Source: Parabacteroides chongii
Lineage (GTDB): Bacteria > Bacteroidota > Bacteroidia > Bacteroidales > Tannerellaceae
Length of the DNA: 64,000 bases
NCBI RefSeq assembly: GCF_029581355.1
Contig: NZ_CP120849.1
Span: 3,690,501-3,754,500 of the forward strand
Direction: 5' to 3'
Positions 34,501-42,154 of this stretch are shown piece after piece. The number at the start of each line of letters is the position of its first letter. Position 1 is the stretch's first letter. The position numbers and the translations under genes were made by a program. The notes beneath the pieces are model-generated. The model was not told the origin of the DNA and did no database searches. It worked only from the letters and a program-made list of their open reading frames with translations.

Positions 34501-35154
34501 ATCGGTGGTGACGGTGCTTCTTACGATATCGGTTACGGTGGTCTCGACCATGTAATTGCTTCCGGTAAGAACGTCAACATCCTGGTTCTGGATACTGAAG
34601 TTTATTCTAACACAGGCGGTCAGTCTTCTAAAGCTACTCCGGTCGGTGCAATCGCTAAGTTTGCAGCTGCTGGTAAGAGAGTACGTAAGAAAGACCTGGG
34701 TCTGATGGCTACAACTTATGGTTATGTATATGTTGCTCAGATCGCAATGGGTGCTGACCAGGCACAGACATTGAAGGCTATCCGCGAAGCTGAAGCTTAC
34801 GACGGTCCTTCATTGATCATCGCTTATGCTCCTTGTATCAACCACGGTTTGAAGAAGGGTATGGGTAAGAGCCAGCAGGAAGAAGCTGATGCAGTAGCAT
34901 GCGGTTACTGGCATTTGTGGCGTTACAACCCTGCATTGGAAGCTGAAGGCAAGAATCCGTTCACTTTGGATAGCAAAGAACCGGATTGGAGTAAGTTCCA
35001 GGACTTCCTGAAGGGTGAAGTACGTTTCGCATCTCTGACAAAACAGTTCCCGGCTGAAGCTGGCGAATTGTTCCAGGCTGCTGAAGACAACGCTAAGTGG
35101 AGACTTAATAACTACAAGCGTCTGGCTAAACAGCAATGGGGTGTTGAGGAATAA
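31597..35154 (+). CDS. nifJ: Pyruvate:ferredoxin (flavodoxin) oxidoreductase
   Basis: This 1185-residue single-chain enzyme converts pyruvate and CoA to acetyl-CoA, CO2 and reduced ferredoxin in anaerobes. It has the N-terminal domain with YPITPSSTMAEYVDEWAA near 35, two 4Fe-4S ferredoxin motifs (CIQCNKCAYVCP near 690 and CLGCGNCADVCP near 745), a third cluster cysteine set (CSGCGETPY), and TPP binding GDGASYDIGYGGLDHVIASG near 970 with NTGGQSSK. Codon use is clearly biased to few codons compared with the neighbours, as expected for a highly expressed enzyme. Confidence 0.97.
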   Translation: MTKQKKFLTCDGNQAAAHISYMFSEVAAIYPITPSSTMAEYVDEWAAAGRKNIFGETVLVQEMQSEGGAAGAVHGSLQAGALTSTYTASQGLLLMIPNMYKIAGELLPCVFHVSARTLASHALCIFGDHQDVMSARQTGFAMLAEGSVQEVMDLAGVAHLATIKSRVPFVNFFDGFRTSHEIQKIEALENEDLAPLIDQKALAEFRARALNPEKPEARGMAENPDHFFQHRESSNKYYEAVPAIVEEYMNEISKLTGRKYGLFDYYGAEDAERVIIAMGSVTEAAREAIDHLTAQGEKVGLVSVHLYRPFSAKHFLAAVPKTAKRIAVLDRTKEPGATGEPLYLDVKDCYYGAENAPVIVGGRYGLGSKDTTPAQILAVYENLALPMPKNQFTIGIVDDVTFTSLPQKEEIALGGEGMFEAKFYGLGADGTVGANKNSVKIIGDNTNKYCQAYFSYDSKKSGGFTCSHLRFGDHPIRSTYLVNTPNFVACHVQAYLRMYDVTRGLRENGTFLLNTVWNGEELAKHLPNKVKRYFAQKNITVYYINATQIALEIGLGNRTNTILQSAFFRITGVIPVDLAIEQMKKFIVKSYGKKGEDVVNKNYAAVDRGGEYTQLAVDPSWANLPDDEVVANNDPAFINEVVRPINAQDGDLLKVSAFEGIEDGTWHQGTAKYEKRGVAAFVPVWEPDNCIQCNKCAYVCPHASIRPFVLDAAEQAAAPFSNSLKATGKQFEGMQFRIQVDVLDCLGCGNCADVCPGNPKKGGKALKMAALETQLAEAPNWDFCAEKVSSKQHLVDIKANVKNSQFATPLFEFSGACSGCGETPYVKLVTQLFGDREMVANATGCSSIYSGSVPSTPYTTNDKGQGPAWANSLFEDFCEFGLGMELANEKMRARLTNAMNEIIAGENAPAEVKEVLKAWVENQNDADKTKELAPQIIAIAEEGITHGCPLSAQIKELSHFLVKRSQWIIGGDGASYDIGYGGLDHVIASGKNVNILVLDTEVYSNTGGQSSKATPVGAIAKFAAAGKRVRKKDLGLMATTYGYVYVAQIAMGADQAQTLKAIREAEAYDGPSLIIAYAPCINHGLKKGMGKSQQEEADAVACGYWHLWRYNPALEAEGKNPFTLDSKEPDWSKFQDFLKGEVRFASLTKQFPAEAGELFQAAEDNAKWRLNNYKRLAKQQWGVEE

Positions 35155-35178
35155 TTGATTAATGATCATCTAAATAGT

Positions 35179-35215
35179 AAAAGCGGAATCTTCGAAAGAA
35201 GGTCCCGCTTTTTTT
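35179..35215 (+). terminator. Terminator after nifJ
   Basis: AAAAGCGG (35179-35186) pairs with CCGCTTTT (35205-35212) and a run of T residues follows. Confidence 0.8.
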
Positions 35216-35264
35216 ATAGAGTAAATAAATCATCGTATCTTTAACGGACTAAACAAATAAGCAA

Positions 35265-36662
35265 ATGGCTAAGAAGAAAAGTAAACCAGCTCAACAGCAG
35301 CAACAGCTTTCACCTGAAAAATACATTCGCCTGAAAGCCAGGAATCTATCAATAGACAAGTGTTTTGTTTCAACTGATTGGCAAGAGGTCGGATTAGCAG
35401 AAGTTCTTGTTTCCCGTCGTCATACCGGTGGAAATTATACATTCGGGATCTATTTGGTCGATACTCTCTGTCTCGGATTGAAAGATTCTATATTTAAGTT
35501 TAATATAACACCGGCTGATTTTGATTCTATACTAGAGGATCTGATGGTGGAAAATCATACTGAGATAAGTTATAATGAGGCTCATAATATTATTTACGGA
35601 GCGATTTCTTATGCGGAGGATCTGGGGATTAAAGCAGATAAGAGTTTTGATTTGACACAATATATATTGGAAGAAGATACGGATGATATTCCTTTAATCG
35701 AATATGAATATGGCAGGGATGGTTCTCCTTATCTGGTGGTAGAGAGCAATCTGGAAGCAAGCAAATATCTTCCTGCTCTGGAAAAGAGTACGAATGGTAA
35801 TTTTAGACTAATGATAGCAGATGAGGAGGAAGATGATTTTTCTGATTTATTCCCTGATTTTAAAGAATATCCGGAAACACCTTATACTTATGATCCTCCG
35901 ATGTATCCGTCTGAATTGAATCTGTTTCATCAGGAACTGCAGATTCTTTTAGGTTCACACAATGATTTTCTATTATCGACGGAGGATATAAAGCAAATCC
36001 TTTCCCTTCCTCGTGAAAGTCTGATAGCCGATTTGCAGCAAATGGTATTGTATATGATCGGACAGAATAATGGGGATGTTGCGTTGATCCATGCTCTTTT
36101 CTTCCTGGGGGAATTGAGGGCGGAAGAGGCTTTGGACACAGTCCTCGAAGTGATGCGTCAGGATTCTGAGTTTATGGATATCAATTTTGGAGATTCGACC
36201 GATGATGTTTTGGGTTTGACTCTTTATTATGTAGGGCGTAACAAATTACCGGAGTTACTGGCATTTGTCAAGGAACCCGGACTGTATATGTATTTCAAAT
36301 TCGTCGTGTTCATAGCAATGAATTTGATATCCGATGAACCTGGAAGGCGGGAAGATGTACTGGAGTGGTACCGCGAGTTGATGCAATTTTTTAAGGAGAA
36401 TGCGACCGATCTTTCAATCTATTCAGCCGGATTGGGTGGCTTGATGATAGCTGAGATGCTGGATATTTGCCCTGAGGAGTTATTGCCGGAGATCGAGGAC
36501 TTTTTTGAAGTTTGTGATGTGGATGAAATGTCCTGTGGAACTTTGGAAGTCGTGAAAGAAGATATACTCGCTAAAGAAAAACCTCTCAGAGAAAGAAAGT
36601 TGATCGATATCTATGAACGTAATCAGAAGTATTATAGTTCTTGGTGTAAGAGGTTGGAATAA
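35265..36662 (+). CDS. Conserved-looking protein of unknown function, helical repeat C-terminus
   Basis: This 465-residue soluble protein has a basic start (MAKKKSKPAQQQQQLSPEKY). A globular N-terminal part of about 150 residues contains VLVSRRHTGGNYTFGIYLVD and LCLGLKDSIFKFNI. An acidic linker follows near 185-195 (EEEDDFSDLF), then an all-helical C-terminal half, perhaps HEAT-like repeats. I do not recognise a defined family. There is no signal peptide or metal motif. It stands alone between nifJ and a convergent aldo/keto reductase. Confidence 0.65.
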   Translation: MAKKKSKPAQQQQQLSPEKYIRLKARNLSIDKCFVSTDWQEVGLAEVLVSRRHTGGNYTFGIYLVDTLCLGLKDSIFKFNITPADFDSILEDLMVENHTEISYNEAHNIIYGAISYAEDLGIKADKSFDLTQYILEEDTDDIPLIEYEYGRDGSPYLVVESNLEASKYLPALEKSTNGNFRLMIADEEEDDFSDLFPDFKEYPETPYTYDPPMYPSELNLFHQELQILLGSHNDFLLSTEDIKQILSLPRESLIADLQQMVLYMIGQNNGDVALIHALFFLGELRAEEALDTVLEVMRQDSEFMDINFGDSTDDVLGLTLYYVGRNKLPELLAFVKEPGLYMYFKFVVFIAMNLISDEPGRREDVLEWYRELMQFFKENATDLSIYSAGLGGLMIAEMLDICPEELLPEIEDFFEVCDVDEMSCGTLEVVKEDILAKEKPLRERKLIDIYERNQKYYSSWCKRLE

Positions 36663-36685
36663 GAGCGGAAGGATCAGTTTTGAAT

Positions 36686-36715
36686 GTAAGGGCGGTTCGC
36701 GAACCGCCCTTACAG
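36686..36715. terminator. Perfect 30-bp palindrome between convergent genes, REP-like
   Basis: TGTAAGGGCGGTTCG and its exact reverse complement meet at 36700/36701. It can end transcription from both sides. Its core GGGCGGTTCGCGAACCGCCC, together with a second GTAGGGGCGGGG word at about 36748, resembles dispersed GTAGGGGCGG repeats seen in many bacterial genomes, so it may be a repeat element used as terminator. Confidence 0.7.
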
Positions 36716-36769
36716 GCGCCGTCACAATGGAACAGGCAGGTTCGACCGTAGGGGCGGGGTCACTATTTT

Positions 36770-37804
36770 CTAAAACTGAATCTGTGCATTCAGGAACGGG
36801 AATTGTGCCTGATGCCAATACGGGTAAACGGGAGTGACCTGGCTGGCTTCATCTAAACGTTTTACCTGTTCCGGTGTCAGATTCCACCCGACAGCTTCCA
36901 GGTTTTGTTTTAATTGTTCCTCTGTGCTGGCTCCAATAATCAGGCTGGAAACAGTAGGACGTTGCAATAACCAGTTCAACGCACATTGTGCAACAGTATG
37001 TCCCGTCTCTTCGGCTATTTCATCCAATACATCCATAATATTGTACAACCGTTCGTAAGATGTCGCTTCGTCAGGAATAGGGCTGCCGCCGCGAGCTACA
37101 CGTCCGTCAGCCGGTATCGGATTGTTTCTTCTGTATCTCCCGCCTAAGCGGCCGGCAGAAAGCGGACTCCAGATGATAGAGCCAACCTTCTGATCGATAC
37201 CGAGCGGCATCAACTCCCATTCGAACTCCCTGTTCAGCAAAGAATAATGAACCTGCTGTGCCACATAGCGGCTCCAGCCATATCGTTCGGATACTGATAA
37301 AGCTTTCATCAGATGCCATCCGGAGAAATTGGAACAGGCGATATACCGTATCTTACCTGCCGTGATCAGATCGTCCAGTGCACGAAGCGTTTCCTCTACC
37401 GGCGTATTGGCATCGAATCCGTGCATATGATAAATATCTATATGATCCGTGTTCAGCCGTTTCAGACTGGCTTCGCAAGCTTCGATCAGATGAAAACGGG
37501 AAGAACCCATCGCATTGCGGCTTTCCGGGTTCAGGTTGAATGTCGCTTTGGTTGAGATCAATAATTTGTTTCTCAGCCCTTCCATTGCTTTTCCCAATAT
37601 TTTTTCAGATAATCCGTCAGAGTATGCATCTGCGGTATCGAACAGATTTACGCCCGCATCCAGGCAGCGGTTTATCATGCGTCTGGCTTCTTCCACCTGG
37701 GTATGACCCCAACCTTCAAAACCGTTTGTGCCTCCAAAAGTGGCAGTCCCTAAACAGAGTACGGGTACATATAGCCCTGAACCTCCTAATTGTCTGTATT
37801 CCAT
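36770..37804 (-). CDS. Aldo/keto reductase (YajO/YghZ-like)
   Basis: This 344-residue cytosolic NADPH-type aldo/keto reductase begins MEYRQLGGSGLYVPVLCLGT. It has NLFDTADAYSDGLSEKILGK near 53 (catalytic Asp and Tyr), LLISTKATF (Lys), HIDIYHMHGFD (His), IRYIACSNFSGWHL and a coenzyme loop SLIIGASTEEQLKQNL near 300. The substrate is unknown. It has its own -7 box and converges on the unknown gene upstream of the palindrome. Confidence 0.9.
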   Translation of the reverse strand: MEYRQLGGSGLYVPVLCLGTATFGGTNGFEGWGHTQVEEARRMINRCLDAGVNLFDTADAYSDGLSEKILGKAMEGLRNKLLISTKATFNLNPESRNAMGSSRFHLIEACEASLKRLNTDHIDIYHMHGFDANTPVEETLRALDDLITAGKIRYIACSNFSGWHLMKALSVSERYGWSRYVAQQVHYSLLNREFEWELMPLGIDQKVGSIIWSPLSAGRLGGRYRRNNPIPADGRVARGGSPIPDEATSYERLYNIMDVLDEIAEETGHTVAQCALNWLLQRPTVSSLIIGASTEEQLKQNLEAVGWNLTPEQVKRLDEASQVTPVYPYWHQAQFPFLNAQIQF

Positions 37805-37840
37805 AGCTTACCTATTAAATTGTTATTAAGATCTTACTTA

Positions 37841-37885
37841 CAAAGGTATATAAAATATGCATGTATTTATTTATTCGTATCTTTG
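37841..37885. promoter_or_regulatory. Divergent -7 boxes of the aldo/keto reductase and HAD genes
   Basis: TACCTTTG on the minus strand (37848-37841) serves the reductase. TATCTTTG on the plus strand (37878-37885) serves the HAD phosphatase gene at 37913. Confidence 0.5.
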
Positions 37886-37912
37886 TATCAAATTTAGGTT
37901 ATAATAAAAAGT

Positions 37913-38686
37913 ATGGTTAAGGCAGTTTTTTTCGATATAGACGGAACATTGGTCAGTTTTAAAACTCACGAAGTACCGCAATCTACTATCGAAGCGTTGG
38001 ATCTTTTAAGAAAGAAGGGTATTAAGGTTTTTATAGCTACGGGGCGGCATTTCAGTTCCATAAATAATCTGGGCGATTTGAACTTTGACGGATATGTAAC
38101 GTTGAACGGTGGATATTGTTTTGCTGGTGATAAAGTCATTTATAAGCACAGTATCCCTGACCGGGATGTCGAAGCCCTGATCCGGTATATGGAGACGGAA
38201 GAATCTTTCCCGTGTGCCTTTGTCCGGGAGAAAGATATTTATATGAATTATAAAGATGAGACAGTAGAAGAGATATTCAATATGCTGAACTTCCCGGAAC
38301 CGCCGATCCGCCCGATGAGTGAGATACGCGGTGAGACTGTTTACCAGCTTGTCTCTTTCTTTACTGCCGACCAGGAAAAAAAGATCATGCCGATATTGTC
38401 GCATTGTGAATCCACTCGCTGGAATCCTTTGTTTACAGATGTGGTGCCTGCCGGAAGCAGCAAGCGCATAGGGATCGATAAAATGCTGGAATATTTTAGG
38501 ATACCGTTAAACGAATGCGTGGCATTCGGTGACGGTGGTAACGATGTGGCGATGCTTGAACATGCCGGGATAGGAGTGGCTATGGGCAATGCAGAGGACG
38601 ATGTGAAACAATATGCCGACTATGTAACCGATTCTGTCGATGAGGACGGAATATTCAAAGCATTAAAACATTTGAACATTATCTGA
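37913..38686 (+). CDS. HAD-superfamily phosphatase, Cof type
   Basis: This 257-residue protein has all HAD motifs: VFFDIDGTL (nucleophile and acid/base Asp) near 6, FIATGR near 40, Lys before IGIDK and VAFGDGGNDVAML near 203. The Cof-type C2 cap lies between. Such enzymes remove phosphate from sugar phosphates or from FMN and PLP. The substrate cannot be told. The carbonic anhydrase gene follows 33 bp later. Confidence 0.88.
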   Translation: MVKAVFFDIDGTLVSFKTHEVPQSTIEALDLLRKKGIKVFIATGRHFSSINNLGDLNFDGYVTLNGGYCFAGDKVIYKHSIPDRDVEALIRYMETEESFPCAFVREKDIYMNYKDETVEEIFNMLNFPEPPIRPMSEIRGETVYQLVSFFTADQEKKIMPILSHCESTRWNPLFTDVVPAGSSKRIGIDKMLEYFRIPLNECVAFGDGGNDVAMLEHAGIGVAMGNAEDDVKQYADYVTDSVDEDGIFKALKHLNII

Positions 38687-38719
38687 TCGTAAGTTGTTTC
38701 TATACTAAGAAGTAAACAT

Positions 38720-39271
38720 ATGATTGACGAATTACTAGTATTTAATAAAGAGTTCGTAAAGAACAAAGGATACGAAAAGTTTATCACGAATAAGTATCCG
38801 GACAAGAAAATAGCGATCGTATCCTGTATGGATACCCGTCTGACAGAACTTCTTCCTGCCTCACTGGGGGTCAAGAATGGTGATGTGAAAGTGATCAAGA
38901 ATGCCGGTGCTGTTATCTCGCATCCGTTTGGTAGTGTGATACGCAGTCTGCTGGTTGCCATTTATGATTTGGGAGTTACTGAGATCATGATCATCGGGCA
39001 TTCGGATTGCGGGGCACAACATATGGACAGCGATACCATGATAGAAGCCATGAAGAAGCGGGGTATTCCGTCAGATCGTATCGATATGATACGTTATTGC
39101 GGAGTCGACTTTAAAGAATGGCTGCATGGTTTTGATTCGTCTGAAGGCTCTGTGAGGAATACAGTAAACCAGGTTGTCAATCATCCGCTGATCCCCTCCG
39201 ATGTAACGGTTAGAGGCTTTGTAATTGATTCTGTTACAGGCGAATTGACGGAGGTAAAACAGAATGTTTAG
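38720..39271 (+). CDS. Beta-class carbonic anhydrase
   Basis: This 183-residue zinc enzyme interconverts CO2 and bicarbonate. The ligand pattern is complete: Cys in IVSCMDTRL near 36, the Asp-Arg dyad after it, and GHSDCGAQHM near 95 giving His and Cys. The segment between has the usual KNAGAVISHPFGSVIRSL. Bicarbonate made here could feed CarB and carboxylases, but this is only inference. It is probably cotranscribed with the HAD gene. Confidence 0.92.
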   Translation: MIDELLVFNKEFVKNKGYEKFITNKYPDKKIAIVSCMDTRLTELLPASLGVKNGDVKVIKNAGAVISHPFGSVIRSLLVAIYDLGVTEIMIIGHSDCGAQHMDSDTMIEAMKKRGIPSDRIDMIRYCGVDFKEWLHGFDSSEGSVRNTVNQVVNHPLIPSDVTVRGFVIDSVTGELTEVKQNV

Positions 39272-39357
39272 CATCTAAAAAGATCTGACTATAAATTAAA
39301 TAAATGTAAAGATAGAAATTATTTATATGTTTTATAGCATAGTTTCAAATAAAGTGT

Positions 39358-39365
39358 CTATCTTT
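39358..39365 (+). promoter_or_regulatory. -7 box of the 52-residue protein gene
   Basis: TATCTTTG matches TAnnTTTG and lies 87 bp upstream of the small gene. Confidence 0.5.
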
Positions 39366-39414
39366 GCATTGTAAACAAAAAGAAAAGATTAGAGTTTAGG
39401 TTAATTATTAATAA

Positions 39415-39434
39415 GTTTCCCAAGCGTGGGAAAC
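39415..39434 (+). promoter_or_regulatory. 5'UTR hairpin upstream of the 52-residue protein
   Basis: GTTTCCC (39415-39421) and GGGAAAC (39428-39434) form a 7-bp stem with loop AAGCGT. It ends 17 bp before the start codon, so it could affect translation. Confidence 0.45.
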
Positions 39435-39451
39435 ATAAAAATGTAAAGATT

Positions 39452-39610
39452 ATGATGACAAGTAGAAATGAAGAAAATCTTCGTGCTTTAGCGATGTTGC
39501 GTTATCAGGCTGATCGTTATCAGTCAATGAGAAATGGTACAATGAGTCAGCGAGTAAATGCTGAAATCCGCCGCCTATTAGAAGAAATGGGCGCTAACGC
39601 AAAAAATTAA
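39452..39610 (+). CDS. Small helical protein, 52 residues
   Basis: This short frame reads MMTSRNEENLRALAMLRYQA, then DRYQSMRNGTMSQRVNAEIR, then RLLEEMGANAKN. It is highly charged, has no membrane segment and is predicted almost entirely helical. The gene has its own -7 box, a structured 5'UTR and a hairpin-terminated 3' region, which argues for a real, separately expressed gene. I do not recognise a family. It could be a small regulator or ribosome- or nucleoid-associated protein. Confidence 0.55.
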   Translation: MMTSRNEENLRALAMLRYQADRYQSMRNGTMSQRVNAEIRRLLEEMGANAKN

Positions 39611-39640
39611 ACAAAAAGATTAGTATATTATTAGATGTTT

Positions 39641-39728
39641 TCTCTTCACCAAAGTCTTTTAAAGACTGGTGAGAGACAAAAGATGGGCATTCGACACTGG
39701 TAGATCAGTGAAGATTAGCCTTTTTTTA
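39641..39728 (+). terminator. Two hairpins and T tract after the 52-residue protein gene
   Basis: Hairpin 1 (39641-39676) has AGTCTTT/AAAGACT, then CACC/GGTG and TCTC/GAGA. Hairpin 2 has CACTG (39695-39699) / CAGTG (39706-39710) inside GGC/GCC, ending in seven T residues from 39721. The second is a terminator. The strong first one could be part of a stable 3' RNA. Confidence 0.55.
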
Positions 39729-39762
39729 TTTTATAGCCCTTACAATTCTTCAATTTATCTTC

Positions 39763-39770
39763 TATCTTTG
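39763..39770 (+). promoter_or_regulatory. -7 box of the M28 peptidase gene
   Basis: TATCTTTG, a perfect TAnnTTTG, 34 bp before the ATG at 39805. Confidence 0.5.
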
Positions 39771-39804
39771 TGCACGGAACAAATCTATAAAACACAATCA
39801 TACG

Positions 39805-40803
39805 ATGAAAAGAGCAGGTTTATTTGTAGCATCCGTCATGCTATCTACAACCCTTTGGGCACAGTCGCCTATTGAAAAAGGACTGAATGTAATCAATAAA
39901 GAGAATGCTGAGGCATATATCGGTTTTTTGGCCAGTGATGAACTGGAAGGGCGTGAAGCCGGTTTTCAGGGAGGACGTATTGCCGCTGAATATATCGTTT
40001 CCAATCTGAAGACCATGGGGATTGCCCCTTTGAATGATTCTTATTATCAGCCTTTTGAAGCTTATAATAAGGAACGTCAGAAGAGAGGACGTTTCCAAGT
40101 GCATCCGGATTCGATCACGCAGTTGAAACAAGGCGTACATCAGAAATTATCCTTGCGCAATATCCTGGGAAAGATAGAAGGAAAGAATCCGAATGAATAC
40201 GTTATCATCGGAGCACACTATGATCACCTGGGTTTCGATCCGATGCTGGAGGGGGATCAGATTTATAACGGTGCCGACGATAATGCTTCCGGCATATCGG
40301 CAGTTCTGCAGGTAGCGGAAGCTTTTCTGGCATCGGGCCAGCAACCGGAACGTACCGTGATCTTTGCTTTTTGGGATGGGGAAGAAAAGGGATTGCTGGG
40401 TTCCGAATATTTTGTACAGAACTGTTCTTTCCTGAAAGATATTAAGGGATATCTGAACTATGATATGATCGGCCGTAACTCGAATGAATCAGTTCCCGAA
40501 CAGGTCGATTATTTCTATACGGAAGCCAACAAGGCTTTCGGCGACTGGCTGAAGAATGACATCAAGAAATACGGTCTGAACCTGAAGCCGATCTATCATG
40601 CCTGGGACAAGCCGGTAGGAGGGAGCGACAATGGTTCTTTTGCCAAACGTGAGATACCTATTATCTGGTATCATACCAACGGCCATCCGGACTATCACAT
40701 GCCAAGCGACCATGTCGAAAAGATTAACTGGAACAAGATTGTCGATATAACGAAAGCCTCTTTCCTTAACATGTGGAATCTGGCGAATGAAAAGAAATAT
40801 TAA
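39805..40803 (+). CDS. Secreted M28-family zinc aminopeptidase
   Basis: This 332-residue protein has a signal peptide (MKRAGLFVASVMLSTTLWAQ). The M28 metal ligands are all visible: GAHYDHLG near 133, YNGADDNASGISAV near 154 (bridging Asp), FWDGEEKGLLGSEYF near 193 (Glu-Glu), VGGSDNGSF near 278 and YHMPSDHVEKINW near 308. Such enzymes release N-terminal amino acids from peptides in the periplasm or outside the cell. An FKBP-like lipoprotein gene follows after 27 bp. Confidence 0.9.
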   Translation: MKRAGLFVASVMLSTTLWAQSPIEKGLNVINKENAEAYIGFLASDELEGREAGFQGGRIAAEYIVSNLKTMGIAPLNDSYYQPFEAYNKERQKRGRFQVHPDSITQLKQGVHQKLSLRNILGKIEGKNPNEYVIIGAHYDHLGFDPMLEGDQIYNGADDNASGISAVLQVAEAFLASGQQPERTVIFAFWDGEEKGLLGSEYFVQNCSFLKDIKGYLNYDMIGRNSNESVPEQVDYFYTEANKAFGDWLKNDIKKYGLNLKPIYHAWDKPVGGSDNGSFAKREIPIIWYHTNGHPDYHMPSDHVEKINWNKIVDITKASFLNMWNLANEKKY

Positions 40804-40830
40804 TGTTGAATTTAATCATGTGAGTAAAGA

Positions 40831-41373
40831 ATGAAATCAATTTATGTGGCCCTATGTTGGGTGGTGGTGATGATGCTCGGTTTACCGGCTTGTAGTGATG
40901 ACGATGGGAAAACAATACCGGCCCATACGGAAGAAGAGAAATTATGGATTGCTGATAATCAGAAATATTTTCAGGAAAGAAAGGAGTACTTGGAAGATGA
41001 TGGGCAATTGTTGTATAGCCGATTGGTAGTAGAAGAAGACACACTCTTGTATCGTATACTGGAAACTGGCCAGGTAGATTCTTTTCCGACTTTAGATTCT
41101 AAAGTAAAAGTTTCTATGTTGGGAATACTTCCAGTTTCAAAGACGATTATCGTGGGCACCGAAGATGGAAATCCGATAGATGAAGAATTGGATTTGGATA
41201 GTCCGAATCTTATTAAAGGTTTATCTGCTCTTTTACTAAAAATTCGTAAAGGAGAGAGGGTAGAAACTATAATCCCTTATCAGTTGGGATACGGGGAAAA
41301 AAATTATTCCAATCCATATATACCCTTGTGTTCAACGCTTCAGTTTACTTTTACAGTGAAAGAGTTTAAGTAA
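40831..41373 (+). CDS. FKBP-type peptidyl-prolyl isomerase-like lipoprotein
   Basis: This 180-residue lipoprotein has a signal ending in LPAC (Cys near 21). The C-terminal half keeps the FKBP outline: KVKVSMLGILP in place of VTVHYTG, LIKGLSALLLKIRKGERVET, then IPYQLGYGEKNYSNPYIPLC and LQFTFTVKEF. The active-site aromatics are poorly conserved, so isomerase activity is uncertain. It may act as a periplasmic chaperone. Confidence 0.75.
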   Translation: MKSIYVALCWVVVMMLGLPACSDDDGKTIPAHTEEEKLWIADNQKYFQERKEYLEDDGQLLYSRLVVEEDTLLYRILETGQVDSFPTLDSKVKVSMLGILPVSKTIIVGTEDGNPIDEELDLDSPNLIKGLSALLLKIRKGERVETIIPYQLGYGEKNYSNPYIPLCSTLQFTFTVKEFK

Positions 41374-41392
41374 TTGGAATTCGATATAGAAT

Positions 41393-41436
41393 AAAAAACG
41401 GGTGACACTGTGTGCAAGTAGCGTCACCCGTTTTTT
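41393..41436. terminator. Bidirectional terminator with GGGTGAC/GTCACCC stem
   Basis: AAAAAACGGGTGAC (41393-41406) and GTCACCCGTTTTTT (41423-41436) form a perfect 14-bp stem between convergent genes. The GTGAC/GCGTCACC words recur in the hairpins at 47914 and 50492. Confidence 0.9.
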
Positions 41437-41447
41437 ATTTAACCTGA

Positions 41448-42086
41448 TTATAATCCCAGGCAGTAATTAACAAGTGTGATGACATCCTTTGCATTCTTCA
41501 TGTCTGTTTTCGTCTCTTTGATATAAGTTTCGATGAGGTTCTCTTTGCCGGGAAAGAGTTTTAATAGCGATTTCTTATTTTTGAATTTGAGCGGAGTGCC
41601 ATCACGGAAAATACAATACTCATTCTGATTGGCGAGTTTATAAACTTCAGTGTATTGATTTTCGTAAGTGCTATAGTTTAACTGATTCGTATTCAGAGTT
41701 TCCACTTTAGCCTGTTGCGTTACGCCGAAAGCATTTTTATATCCCTGGGATGCATTCTTCAACAACCAGTTTATACCGATAAGACCATTCGGTATCTGCA
41801 GTATCTCATAGAAACCGGATCCGGTCGGAATGAATCTGGCATTCCCAATATAGACCGTATCGATCTGGGCAACGTTGGTAAGGAGCATTTCTTCCGAACC
41901 GTTTTTGAACATCATCTTCTGATTGCCGGCATCGTAGTTAAGCTCTGCCATTGTCTTGGAGTTGTTCTTCATTAACACGACACCTTTCGAGTAATCTTCA
42001 AAAAGCATCTGACGTTTCTTCTGTGCATTAACACTACCTACGGTTGCTATACAGCACAGGATGGTGATTAACAGGTATGTTCTCAT
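41448..42086 (-). CDS. Secreted SusCD-linked protein of unknown function (paralogue 1)
   Basis: This 212-residue protein has a signal peptide ending SVNAQ. It follows susD of locus 1 by 68 bp. It is related to the protein at 61880: both have an N-terminal strand region ending in IDT(V/L)(Y/W)IGN(A/R)(R/K)F near 75-85, and a C-terminal FRDGTPLKFKNKKSLLKLFP / YLDGQQVSFSNLKSFLKLYP block, with a final helix ending near a Cys. I do not recognise a family. Periplasmic or surface location next to a SusCD pair suggests an accessory role in nutrient uptake. Confidence 0.7.
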   Translation of the reverse strand: MRTYLLITILCCIATVGSVNAQKKRQMLFEDYSKGVVLMKNNSKTMAELNYDAGNQKMMFKNGSEEMLLTNVAQIDTVYIGNARFIPTGSGFYEILQIPNGLIGINWLLKNASQGYKNAFGVTQQAKVETLNTNQLNYSTYENQYTEVYKLANQNEYCIFRDGTPLKFKNKKSLLKLFPGKENLIETYIKETKTDMKNAKDVITLVNYCLGL

Positions 42087-42154
42087 TGTAGTAGAATATG
42101 GGAAAGAGCAGTTACAATTCTGTAACTACTCTTCCGCGGTTATTAATAAAAGAA

